64,000 bases of DNA from Conus ventricosus (lineage: Eukaryota; Mollusca; Gastropoda; Neogastropoda; Conidae). This document shows, in pieces, positions 12,301-25,866 of this stretch. The notes under the pieces were generated by a model, which was given only the letters and a program-made list of their open reading frames with translations, was not told where the DNA came from and did no database searches. How positions within the stretch are numbered: position 1 is the first letter of the stretch; every line of letters begins with the position of its first letter. The stretch lies in assembly GCA_018398815.1 (NCBI GenBank), contig CM031595.1, positions 140,444,262 to 140,508,261 of the forward strand, given 5' to 3'. Made by a program: the position numbers and the translations under genes.

Positions 12301-15300
12301 ACAGCGCCCCCTGGCAGCAAAGTGAGCGTGAGCAGTGTGCTGCAACGACTTTGTTCAATCAACGTGACGGAGTTGATGATTGAACTCAACCAGTACCAGG
12401 GCATGGAAAAACTGGAGGCTGTGGTGAGTTGTCACCGAGTGCGCAGAGATGGTTGTGGTGTGCGTTTATTGACCCATATCATTCACCTGGATCTGAGGGC
12501 TAGGAATACAGTCATCATCATTGTCTTGTTGAGGCAGGTGACAATGCTTAGTCAGTGATCTCCATGAGTTCTGTAGCTCTCAGTCCACAGTCATGTGCCA
12601 CAGGGTAGAGGTGTGATGATCTGTTTTTCACTTCATCCAGAAAGGTTTTGGCGGTCTTTGTGATCTTCACCCTCCATTGTTTTTGGTAGTACTTAGCTCT
12701 TTAGCCACATGTGCCTTGTGCATTTTGATGTAATGAGCAATGGCGATAATTTATACAGTCAGATGTTGTCTGTTAAATCCTAGCACAAATTTTAATTGCT
12801 AAATTCAGACAGAATTGATTTGTAATAACACTCAAAAGAAAAGAATTTTATGTTTATTTGGAAAACATTATGAAGAGTTTTTAAGTATTGTGAATGGACC
12901 AAGGAGTGGTGACTGCTTCAAAGTTCAATTACAAAATGGAAAAAAATTGATTGCATGTGACTTTGAATCATACACATTTGAATGTGTATTCAGTCAATTT
13001 TCAATGCATCACTGTTTAGAACATCAGCATGTGTGTGTTGAAGAGTTTGTGGATAAATGCACCACACAGCACCTGAACAAATGTTGGGACTATGTACACT
13101 TTGGGGAAGGAGATGTAAGAGGAGCAAATAACTTGATGGTCAGTCTATAAATCAGTATGATTTAAAACAGAATATTATGATAACTTAACCTGTCCTTTAT
13201 GACTGTTTGTTGTTAGATGTCTGGCAGCGTAACGGAGATGGCGAATACAACAGCAGTGGCAGAGCAGCTGTCAGAGTTGATAGACAGCATGGCCCAACTG
13301 TTCACCGCCCCCATGGAGTCTGGCTTTAATCTGCGCATGTTCAACCAGACAGTGTGGGAACAAGTCTTTCAGCGTCTGGGCCAGAACCTGAGCACCAGCC
13401 AGCAACAGTTCATGTATGTGGGAGATGACAGAAAACAAGCAGTTGGGAGGACAGGGGGCTGGGATGGGATGGCAGTAAAAGAAAAGGGGGGTATTAGTGA
13501 GGGCGGGGGGCGGGGGTGGGTGGGTGGGGGGTGGGAGTGGGCGTGCATTCTTTGAGGGATGTGATGATAAGAACGAAGGAAGTGAAAAGGAAAAGATGGG
13601 GTGAGAGGACGGGTTTTAGTTTTACAATTTTCATTGGTGTGGCTGGAAGGAGAGGAGAAATGAAAAGAGAAGAAAAGGGGGAGGGAAAGTGGGAGGGAGA
13701 CGGGGGAGAATGGATTAAGGTAGGAAATGCTCAGACATGATTTTCTGGAAGGAGAGACTAGAGGAGGGGAAAAAGGGGTGGATGATGGGAACATTTCTTT
13801 CTTTCTTTCTTTCTTTCTTTCTGCGTACGCAGGCTGATACTCCTGTGGACACTGCCTGTATAGACAGGCAGTGGAGTTTTGTGTGTATGACTGTTTTTTA
13901 TCCCGCCATTAAGGCAGCCACACTCCATCTTCAGGGAAGGTGCATGCTATGTGTAACGTGTCATCCATACTAACGGCCAGACTGGCTTTCTCTTCTGAAA
14001 GTTGGTGATGGGATTTTACGTGTGTGCAAGATGTTTTGCGTGCGTTCACAAACGGAACCTCGGTTTATAGTCTCATTCGAAGGACTGTATGGAAAATGGA
14101 GTCAGAACCAATGTTAACTCCGAGGGAAAAAATCCCCCTGTACCGAAATTCGAACCCGCAACCCCTGGATCACGAGTCCGGCGCTCTACCAACTGAGCTA
14201 TTCCGGCCCCTTGATGGGGGAATGAGGGTGGGACAAGATGAAAAGAGAAAGACTGTTTTATTTTTCACGACAAGTCCAAATTTTTAATAATTAAAACAGA
14301 TTGTGTTTAAAGTTCTAAATTTGAACTTAGTTGTTTATTATTTTTTGTTTATTTCATTGCAGTAATATCTTGCAACTCGCTTGCTGACCCCATTCCCCTT
14401 TCTTAGTTTGTGAAGTCATTCCAATCATTCCATATCCATTTTGTGCCCAATTTGAGGAGGTAAGTGATTGCTCATTCTTCATTTTCCCGTCTTGAATGTT
14501 TGTCTTGCCTGAAGAAGACCCAAGAGGTCGAAACGCGTCGTGTTTGGTCTTGTAATTTCTTTGACTCTTTTGTTACACTTGATCACAGCAAAAAACACCA
14601 GTTGTTCTCTGCCAAATTTTCATCTTTACTTGACTTCTTCAGGACTGTCACCTTGGAACACCACCTTTGACTCTTTTGTTCAGAGAAACAGTAGTTTTTC
14701 TTTTGAGTTTAATTTGTGAAGTCAGTCAGATCAACAGATAGGTTTTCATCCAAACACTGTTGTTGTGCATATCTGTTGATGATCAGGTCGCCAGCCACAA
14801 TCATGGATTTCTATGACAAACTGTTTGGAGGCTTTGCGGAGCTGAATGACACTCAGCAGACAATGAACAAAGTGTGGGCAGTGATGGACGTTGTTCTGGA
14901 CCAGATGCTCCGCAGTTTTCAGGGTAGGCAGTCTTGCTTTTCTTTTCTTTCTTTTTTTTCACCCTAATATATTCATACCCCATGCTCAGCGCTAGTGGAT
15001 TTTTTTTTTGTAAACCATTATTTGTACACAGGATACATACCATATGTAAACATGTCATTTGTATTGCTGGTTCATGGGGCCTAGTCTTCTGAAGGATGAT
15101 GACGGTATTGAAACGTGCCCAAGATGTAATGCATGCATTCCTACAATGAAACTCGGTGTACAGTCTCATTCAAAGGAGTTTTAGGGAATGGCATCATTAT
15201 CAATGTTAGGAAGGAAAGAAAACTGCAATTCAGATGCCTCAGTGGAGGTTTGAACTCATGTCTCCACCATCACCAGCATCACAAGCCTACCACCTGAGCC

Positions 15301-18300
15301 ATTTCATCCCCTTTTCTTCTGGTTTCAAACTGGTATGCCCTTGTTGGCTTGCACTGCGGTTAATTACGCTTGATTCTTTCGATATTTTAGCTGTAATGTT
15401 GTCCATGTGTACCTGTTTTTTTGTTATTACTTTCCAGTGTAAAAAAAAATCTTATAATGCTTTGTAATTGTTTGATTTAAGTGAGTTATATGATCAGATA
15501 ACTCTGTTGCTTGCATGTATCAATTGTTTGAGCACTTAACTCAAAATATGGCAGGGCTCACTGGGGTGATGAAGCTGGATTTTCTCACTCTTTCAAGTCG
15601 GCATGTGCATTGCAGACTAGCTTACGTCAAGAACATTTGTGAAAGATCATGTAATTCATGTTGACATTGATGGATTATGGAAAGGTGCAAATACCCAGTA
15701 GGCATTGGAATGATTTTAAAGGACAGGGGCACAACCATTCCTTCTGTACTGCCCACTGAAATACTGTAACCAGTAGTCAGGTAGTGATGGCCCCATTGTT
15801 TGTGTGTTTGAGTATCTCTACAGCCTACTCTACAGCCTAGTCGCAGTGAGTGATGTGTGTGTTTTCTGCAGGTGGCAACCTGGCAGACCCTGCTGAGCAG
15901 TACCCCACCATGCAGTCAGCTGTGAGTCTGCTGGACCACCTGCCTGAGATCTATGAGACCGTCATGTACACTGCATTGTTCACACCTGACAAGGTATGCA
16001 CTTTTGTTGCACATGTTTTTTTTTAAGATAGCAGTGCAGGGGTTCATTTGTTGTTGTTTTTTTCTTTTTTTGCTGCCAAATGTGTTGCTGCAGCTGATGG
16101 TGTTGTTATGATTGTGCCTGAGGCTGTCACTATTGTTGCTACTGCTGCTGTTGGGGCTATTGCTGCTACTACTGCTGTTACTAGTACCCGTTTTCTTCCC
16201 TGCAATAAAAATTCCCACCTTTCAAGATTTGTTACTTTCTAGAACACTTCTGTCTTTGCCTTTTACTAGATGTACCTCACAGTACAAATTCCCTCCCTTT
16301 AACAATCTGGAAATTGAAAATTAGTAGACCCACTTTGTTACGGACACAGTGATGGTGACAGCAAAGACAACAACAACTACCACTGTTATTGCTGCTGCTG
16401 ATGTTAGCGCTGTTGCTTTTTCTCCTCGTATTACTCCTATTGCCACTTACTACTACTGAAACAACCTCCGCACTATCACTGCCATCATCAACCATTACAA
16501 CACCTTTGTCACCACCACTGTCATTCCATTGCCAATGGGGTGGTACAACAGCTTTGCTGCTAATGGTACTTCTACAACTGATATACGATCGCTGCTTCTT
16601 GTGTCAAAAAGTATTCCTCGGGAGAAGAAGAGAAAACAAACAACAGTGACTGACTTTGACAAATTCAGTCTTTATTCTCTCAGTGGTTCTTTTGCTGTTT
16701 GGTTGACATGTCGTGATGTGTTGATCTCGTTACAATGTTGCTGCCTATGCTGTCAGGTGATCACCAGAGTGGATGCCTTCAGTTCTCTGGAGACGTTCTG
16801 CTCAACAGACATGTCCACTGTGTTCACTGTGCCCGATGGTGTGACCTTTGACCTGACAGCCTGGCAGACGCAGTTCTGCAATCTGAACCTGACCGTGCTG
16901 ATGGTGGAACTGGCTCAGTACCAGGGGCAACAGACATCGCTAACATTGTGAGTTTTCTCCCTTGTCCTCAAAAGTTCTCACTAGCAAAGTTTCTTGGTGA
17001 TTAGATTTTCTAAATCTTCGCTTTATCATTTAAAACAAAAATGAAATGTCCAAGAAAAGGAAGCAGTATGTTTAATGCTTAAGCCTTTCCTGTACAAATG
17101 AAAATTGTGTTTTTAGACACTTTTCAGTTGTTTTAAGTGAGGTCTGTTTTCAGTTGGTATCAGACAGCATGGCAGCTGATCATGTATCATTATTTTGGTC
17201 TGTTTAAGTTGTCACCGTTCTGCATGGTATCTGGCATTGTATGAATGGGGTTCTTTTTGTGTTTTTAAGTTGTCACCGTTCTGCATGGTATCTGCATTGT
17301 ATGAATGGGGTTCTTTTTGTGTTTTAAGTTGTCACCGTTCTGCATGGTATCTGGCATTGTATGAATGGGGTTCTTTTTGTGTTTTAAGTTGTCACCGTTC
17401 TGCATGGTATCTGGCATTGTATGAATGGGGTTCTTTTTGTGTTTTCAGTTCTCACCCAACAGCACTGTGACTGTGAACATGACGTCGGTAGTACAGAAAA
17501 TAGAGACGGTGATTAACAAGCTGTCCATGATGAACGACAGTGCTGACACCTGGCAGACCCTCAATGCCAGGTTCCTGAACTCCACTCTGTGGGAGCTGGC
17601 CAACAGTAATGTGCAGAACTGGGTCTCCAACCCCAACAACCTGTTTTGGATGTGAGTGTAACATACTGCAAAATTTGTAATGATGTATGCTGTCAGTGTA
17701 ATGCAATGCGATGTGATGTTGCGCAGTGCAGTGTGTAGCAAAGTGCCATGTGACGTGGTGCCATATTGTGTGATACAATGCAGTATGTTGCTATGTAAAG
17801 CAGTGTAATGCATAGAATGCACTTGAACCCAGTACATAGTATACCACACAAAGCACATCATAACATAAGATAATAGAGAATATCACAGCGCACAACAGCG
17901 CACTATGAAACAAGACAGCACAGCTTGGCGCTGTACAGCACAGTACAGTATACATAACACAGCATGGCACTGTACAGCACAGTACGGTATACATAACACA
18001 GCATGGCACTGCACCACACTGCTCAACACTGCACTGTGTGACACAAACCAGTTGAAGTGTGCCAGAGTATACAGCAGAGGGTGGTTCCATCACTGTTTAC
18101 TCTCTACCATGTCGCCAGTGACCAGGCTAACTGTGATGAATCTTTCACCATTTTCTCTTTAGTGAGTCACCAGGGAACCTGTCTCTCACGATTTACTTTG
18201 TGTCACTGAGTGGCCAGACATTGTGACAGTGTGGTGAACTTTCCATTCGTCAGTTACTCTTTATTATGTCACCAATACACCAAAACAAAGTAACAGTGTG

Positions 18301-21300
18301 GTGAACATGTCACCATTTACTCTTTATTCTGGCTCTAGGTAGCCACAGTGACAGTGGGGTGAACTCCCCCGAAGTCGGAGTGTGGCTGCCATGTGGCGGG
18401 GTAATCAAAAACGGTCACACACGTAATGTTCTCATCCCCAGCTGATGCATTTGTACCATAGTGTTCAAGTACTTCGGCTGTTTGGATGATCCCTGGAGTC
18501 TTTTAGCCAGGGTACGACAACAACAACAACAACAACAGTGTGGTGAACTTGTCACCATTTACTCTTTATTATGGCTCTAGGTAGCCACAGTGACAGTGTG
18601 GTGAACTTGTCACCATTTACTCTTTATTATGGCTCTAGGTAGCCACAGTGACAGTGTGGTGAACTTGTCACCATTTACTCTTTATTATGGCTCTAGGTAG
18701 CCACAGTGACAGTGTGGTGAACATGTCACCATTTACTTTTTAGTGTGTCACTAGATGACGAAAGTGATTTTGTGTTGAACTTAATTTCGAAGTGAGGTGA
18801 CTGCAGGCTAAAATTGTGGGATTTTTGCTGTCCCATCTTCTGCGCCACTTCAGTGGCGTTGCATCCATGCCGCTCATTCTCAGCCCCCATCCACAGCCAC
18901 AGCCTGTCCTGTCCTGCTGCAGCCCAGGTACCGGCAATCCACAGGGGGCAGCCAGTGTCAAGTCGTCAAGAGGCAACCCACTGGAGGAGACACTGCACTG
19001 ATGCCAAGTCACTTCAGTAGAGTTCAGTGGTACCTGTTTTGATCCAACATATGCAGAACACCGCATCCTAAGCCCCCTACTGCTAGGTTGCAGAGCCAGC
19101 GTGAGTGAGCTGAGCGCTACCACATCTGTCCAGTGACAGCCCTCATGAATTTGCCGATACCGGTGACCCCGACAGAACCAAAACAATGCCATAGATGCAG
19201 AGAGAACAACGAAACTGAGGTCACCATGAGAGCAGGGCATGAAGGGCTGCTGAATTTGATACTTATTTTTATAATGTTGCCATTTACTCTTTACTATGTT
19301 CCAAGCATACTGTTTGCCAGGTGACGAAGTGCCAGAAGTGACCTGGTCATCCTTTACTCTTTATTATGTCACCAGGTGATCAAAGTGCCAGTAGTGACCT
19401 GGTCATCATTTACTCTTTATTATGTCACCAGGTGATCAAAGTGACAGTAGTGACCTGGTCATCCTTTACTCTTTATTATGTCACCAGGTGATCAAAGTGA
19501 CAGTAGTGACCTGGTCATCATTTATTCTTTATTATGTCACCAGGTGATCAAAGTGACAGTAGTGACCTAGTCATAATTTACTCTGCATTTTGTCATCAGG
19601 CGACCAGACAGAGTGATGTGCTGTATGCCGACATGCTGAAGGACCCAATGTGACCCAGGATCTGGCGTTCATGCAGCCTGTTTTCTCAGTGATGCTCTGC
19701 TCATGGACAAACTGTTCCTGTATGAAAACAGTAAGTTGCATGCTGCTGAAATCGTGCATGCGTGTGTGCGTGTGTGTGTGCATGCGTGTGTGTGCGTGTG
19801 CGTGCATGTGCATGGTGTGTGTGTTGTGTGTGTGTGTGTGTGTGTGTTTTCCCACAGTACCCAAACTATACCTTTGTAGAATGTCGTTTGTCATCATTAC
19901 CGATAATGTATGCTTATCGTTTATCTGATTGCGTTCTATTGCCTATAGTTTTTTCTCAGTCTAATTTCTTTTCCTCTTGTTCTTTTTTGTCGTTTGACTA
20001 GAACTTTGAAGTCCGTCACTGGTGACCATTTTCATCTGACTATTTTAAGGTAGCCAATTTTGTCAATGGGGATGATGTCTAAGTCACAACTCCAGTGGTT
20101 TTTGTTGTTGTTGTTGTTGTCTTTTTTTTGACCAAAGGGATTTAATGTTTGCAAAATCAAAAAACGAAAGAAAAGTTCAAGCTCATGTTCACAAATGAAC
20201 CAAGTTTTAAAGTCGCATCTTGAGGATGTGATGGGGTGAAAAGCTGGGCAAATGTTGAATCTTGAAAGAAAATCTCTAACCCATCTGACTGCAGTTGGCA
20301 TTGGGCCAGCCCGTTTCCCTTCCAACAATTTGTGTGTGAAATATGGGGAGTTTGTATTATACTCCCTGTTTGGCTAGTATACTTACCATGTCAGACAATA
20401 GCATTCACGGCAGTTAGTCTGCTCTGCAGCCGAAGTTTTTGTGTGGCTAATGCAGTGATAAGACAGTCACGTGGTGCCCAACCCACTTCCGCCGTCGGAA
20501 GAAGCCAGTGTCAGTCTCCCATACCTCATTCATCGAGGCCTGCGCGCAAGGTAACCCCCAGAACCTTGGCGCTAGTGGGGAAGGCAGGGCGGGCATTAGA
20601 GTCTGACATGGTAAGTATACTAGCCAAACAGGGAGTCATATACAAACTCCCCATTTTGGCGTCATATACTGTACCATGTCAGACAATAGCGAATTCATAG
20701 TAAAAGGAGGAGGGCGAGTGCCCTAGTGGTTCCTGGGTTACCCGATATGGATGCATTAGCCGCCACAAAGGATATCCCATTAGAACCATCAGCCCTGGTC
20801 ATGCGGATGTCCTCAAATAAAATTTTATGAAGGGATTCTCCGAACCCCAGAAGGCTGCCTCCAGGAGGTGGCGCATGGGAACAGAGTGCTGGAATGCTGC
20901 CGAAGTGGCCAGCGCTCTGACCTCATGGGCCCGGGGGGAAGAGACGGGGAGGTCCTCGGATGCCTGGGAATAGGCAGTTCTGACCGTCTTGGAGAGCCAC
21001 CTAGAGGACAGTGCCAGCTGAGATGTCTTTCGTGTTACTGGGGTTGATGGAATAAGAAGACGTCTTTGTGAAACGCGCCTGGGGCGCGAGCTTTCCCCAG
21101 TAGTGTGTTAGACATCGAGAGGGGCAAAGGGCTATGTCCGAAGAGGTGTCGCCCCCTAGTGTACCCGCCAGCGGGCGGATGACGAGGGTAAGGGGAGGGA
21201 CTGCCGGGTTCCTGGTTCTTAGCTAGGAACTCGGGAAGGAACTTAAGAGAGACGGAGCCGTCTCTGTGGAAGGCAATGTCTCTGGGGTCCCCGCTAAGGG

Positions 21301-23329
21301 CATGGATCTCGCCTCGCCGTCTGGCGGAAGCGAGGGCGAGGAGGAAGGTAGTCTTCATAGACAGAAGGTCGAAAGGATTGGAGGACAAAGGCTCAAAGGG
21401 GGGTTTATTGAGGACGTCAAGAACAGTGAAGAGGTCCCAAAGGGGAACACGTCTAGGGGATTGGGCCTCACGAAGAGAAGCCCCTCTGGAGATACTCTTG
21501 AGAAGGAATCATTCTCAAAGGAAGGTCGCCCCTTTGGGGATGGTCGTGCAGATGGCCGACCTGTAGCCCCGGATGGAGCTAGCAGAGAGGTTAAGGTGGG
21601 ACAGGAAATTTCCTATTTGGATGTTGGTGGGGCGATTGTGAGGGACAGAATTGTCTTTGCACCCTGAGACCCATTTCCTCCATCTGCAATCGTAAAGGGA
21701 CTCTGTGCTAGCTCTGCGAGAGGACATGGCTAGGTTCGGAGTTCCTGAGAGGCCCCGGCGATGGAGAGGGTATTTAGGACGGAACGGGACCTGTCCGTTC
21801 GAGAGGAGGATTTGGATGTTGCCAGCGGGCTGACACAGAAGCCAGGCGTGGAGGTGAAGAATCTGGGGATTGGCGTGAGGGAGGCCCCAACGGGGTTGCC
21901 TGAGCATGTCCCACCTGGTGTTCAACTGGAGAGGGGTGTTTGTGAGTGAGGGACTGAGGTCGGGAACCAGGACTGAGTGGGCCACCATGGGGCTATGAGA
22001 ATGAGCCTGGGTCTCTCGAGTCTCGCCTTCCTGATCACCTTGTGGAGGATCGGGAAGGGAGGGAAGGCGTAAGCTATGAGGCCGGACCAGGGAAGGGACA
22101 GGGCGTCGATGGCGTAAGCCTGGGGGTCCGGGACCGGGGACACATACACTGGCAGACGATGGTTGAATCGTGTGGCAAACAGGTCGATCATTGGTCTGAA
22201 CCAATGTTCCCACACGGTTTGAAAGGGTAAGCCGGCTGAGGGTCCATTCCGTGTGGAGGACAGACTTGGATCGGCTGAGAGAGTCTGCCAGGATGTTGCT
22301 GGAATTAGATGAAATAAAGACACGTTCAGCAAGGTTTGAATCCACCAGTTTCCTCCCAACAGTTACTGTGTGGGAAATATATGACTGAGTCGACAGGCAT
22401 TAGATATGATAAAAAAACTTGTTTATCCTATATCATTCAACTAAAGTTAATCATCATTGAGAAAAAAAAATTGAATTCACACCCATAAGATTTTGTTTTG
22501 TTTTCTGGATGAGAATTGATAATTAGAAAATAGCAAATCTGCAGACTAATAATTAATGAATAAGAGAAAAATAAGCCAGAATGAATCAAAAGAGAAATGC
22601 TGTTCAGAGATGTACATATGCACATTAGAAGTTCATGTTAGAAGTTGATCAGGCTGTTTGTTGATATGGAACATGTCAAGGTGCTGTTTACGTCACCAAT
22701 TTTTTTTTTTTTTAATATATAGAAAAAAAAGAGTACATGATGATTTACAGAGAGGTTCACCCCACTGATCATTCATTTTTAGTTTGGGTCAGCAGTAATC
22801 AAAGTGTTAAAACAGGAATCCATTAATGGCCAGTCATTTCCAGACTGAATGAACAGCTGGGTGCCCTAGTGTGTGGCTGTTTGGGCAGACTGATAGGTGA
22901 ATGATGGTTGGATATAAAGAGGGACTGGAGATGGAACTGATTGAATGATAGATGGACAGATCTGTAACATATGTGCACTTGTATATGTTTTCAGAGACCA
23001 TAATGATTGAATGATGGGTGGACAGATCTGTAACATACGTGTGCTTCATATGCTTTCAGAGACCACGATGACGCTGGAGGAACTCTTAATTGGAGCTCCA
23101 GAATTGCAAAAGTTTTTGCATCTGATACAAGAACCAGGTGTCATTGAGGTGCTGCTGGAGTCATTAAATTCTGAAAAGGTACACCATTTCAGTTTGTGTT
23201 TCTAAGTGTGTGGGGTATGTTTTGTGTGTGTTTTGTGAGTGTGTGTGTGTGTGTGTGTGAGTGTGTGTGTGTGTGGTGTGTGTGTGTGTGTGTGTGTTTT
23301 GTGTGTGTGAGTGTGTGTGTGTGTGTGTA

Positions 23330-23388
<59 letters not shown>

Positions 23389-25698
23389 TTTTAATAAACA
23401 TCCATTATTGCTTTGGACTTCTGTGTTTTCTATTGTTTGATTTGTACACTGTGTGAGTATGTGTGTCATTATCAAACAACCATGAAATCTCAAATTTGAT
23501 GCTGTTTTTCTTTGCCTTGTGATTTCAGTTTGCACCGGTGCTGCGTACAAACAACATAACGACGACGTTCATTATGTTGTGCTACCCAGGGGTCAGTCTG
23601 GATAGGTACCTGACTGTTCCTGCAGCGTCACCATTGACCTGACATCAGTCAAGGCACAGCTGTGCTCCATCGACCTTCAACAGTTTCCCCTGGAACTCAT
23701 GGAGTTCTTCGACATTGAACGTTTCGCTGAGGCTGTAAGACTGACTTCTTTTATGTGGGACATTATATATATCGAAAAGAGAAATGTCCTTCTTGCTATA
23801 TGGAGAAGTATAATAATATTCATTGTCTGAAAAAGTTCCCAGCATTTTTTTATCACCAGTTTACTTGCCTATGCATAAGCATGGACCTTTACGACTGGTG
23901 CTTTTCTTCTTTCTTTTTTTTCATTTTCAAATAAAATGAAAAAGTATGAACTTGTTCTCCATACAATCGTTCTGTTAAATTACTGTCAGTTTTAGTAATC
24001 TGTATAGAAGCAGTCATGAATGTGTTATATAGCTGGTAGTTTTCAGTCCCTTTTGTGAATAATGAATAGGTATTGTTTTATTCTCTGTCAGATAATTATT
24101 CTGTGGACCACAGTTTAGTGTGTGTTATCAGTTTCTGAATCTGTCATGCATGTGTTGTGCAGCTGAATGGTTCCTTGCCTGTGGATTACTTGGCCTTGAG
24201 CCAGCAGTATGGCCGTCTCTCAACGCTGATTGAACGTTGGTACAGTCCCCTCCTGTCGTCACTTTACCAGCTAGATGGCTGAACGAAACTTTCTGGCTGC
24301 AAATCTTGGAACGCTATGGCACAGCCCGTCAAGACACCACAACTATTTTTGAAGAGTAAGAGCTCATCTTTAGTCAAAGGTTCTCCTGTGCTATATGAAA
24401 AAGTTGCAGTTCTCCAGAGCTATTGTATTTTATATTTCTTTTTTTAATGTCTGAATGTATGCAATTCAGTAAAAATGAAACTGTCAAGCTGCAAAAAGGC
24501 AGATGTTGAATTAATTAATGCAGATAGATAATTGTAGAATGTGACACATAATGCCTTATTCATATGACACCTTATTTTTTTTCTTTGCATTAGACTGGAG
24601 AGGTTTACCGACAGTCTGGGACCACTGATGACGGATGATCCGATGAGACAGGTGGGGCTGGTTGCCCAGACTGTTCTACGACTGCTGAGTGAAAACCTGC
24701 TGGCCCTGCAGGGTCAGAACCTCACCCTGGAAAACCTGGTTCAGCATGTCCCTGTGCTCCATGATGTCTTCAGTGCCCTGGGCGTGGAAGGAGACATTCT
24801 GAACGCCATGATGAAGGCTCCCGTGCAGAGCTCCAGCATGTTGTTGGAAGCTCTGCTGGCTGATGGGACGACGGCGCAGGACTCTGTGTGCAACATCACC
24901 AGACTGCAAGAGCTGCTTCAGCTGCCTGTTTCTTTCAACACCACAGCTCTGTATCAGGCGGTGTGCCTGAAGGATACCACAGAAGCGGTGAACAATCTTG
25001 TCAGGAATCTGGATCTGCAGGAACTGATTGATGGGTTGCAGTCACCTGTGACTGCTGCCAACTGGTCTGAGGTCTTCCAGCAGTCTGAGGAACTGCAGAA
25101 GCACCTTGAGGCTGTCATTGCCCACCCCCCAACATTTAATGCCAGCAGCCTGATGGCCATGCTGGATTCTGCTTTCAACACCTCCAGTATATGGCAGATG
25201 ATGTCCATGTTCAATAACCCCGAGCTGTTCCAAATGCTGGCTGCCTTCCCAGAGATGAAGATAATGGAGGACATATTTAGGGTGAATGCTGTGTTGATGG
25301 AGTTCCTTACGGAGATGGTGGATCGACTGGTGGTGGATGGGGTTACTCTGGACCTGGCTTCCCTGTTCTCCTCCAGTCCATCTTTTGTCAGGCTTATGGA
25401 TGCTGCTCTTCATGCCAGACCTGATGTTGTCACTGCTCTGGCCTCTGTGCAGTTCAATCCCACCAAGGTGAGATGATCATTCTGTACATAAAGCTGACAG
25501 TAGGAAGTGAGGTGGCAAGGATGAGACAGTGTTTTGAAAAACAATTGAAATTGGTAAAAATGTAATAAATGGGTGGACACAGTTTCCAGTTAGATACATT
25601 TAAGGGGGCTTTGTATTCTCAAATAAAACTATTGGTTTTTTTTTTTTAAACCGTGAAGTACTTTGGGAAAGGAAGAGGATTTGTAGGCTCAAATTTCA

Positions 25699-25744
<46 letters not shown>

Positions 25745-25802
25745 TGAGTGAGTGAGTGAGTGAGTGGTGAGTGAGTGATGTGGTGTGTGTGTGTGTGTGT
25801 GT

Positions 25803-25866
<64 letters not shown>

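Noticed and set aside
14120..14215. A functional tRNA gene on the minus strand
   Set aside because: A and B boxes are present, but the acceptor stem does not close well and the head continues into a SINE body shared with 15040-15312.
16040..16660. Leu/Ala/Thr-rich frames between C4 and D4
   Set aside because: They follow (CTG)n-like low-complexity sequence; the D4 acceptor at 16755-16756 gives the real exon.
21266..21667. Plus-strand frames of about 130 codons over the DIRS remnant
   Set aside because: They are antisense to the recombinase; only the minus strand shows family motifs.
23189..23456. Long open frames of Cys-Val or Thr-His repeats in GT/CA microsatellites (also at 25.7, 28.4, 30.6, 42.0, 53.1, 57.4 and 60.1 kb)
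   Set aside because: Dinucleotide repeats are open in all frames on both strands; no coding evidence.
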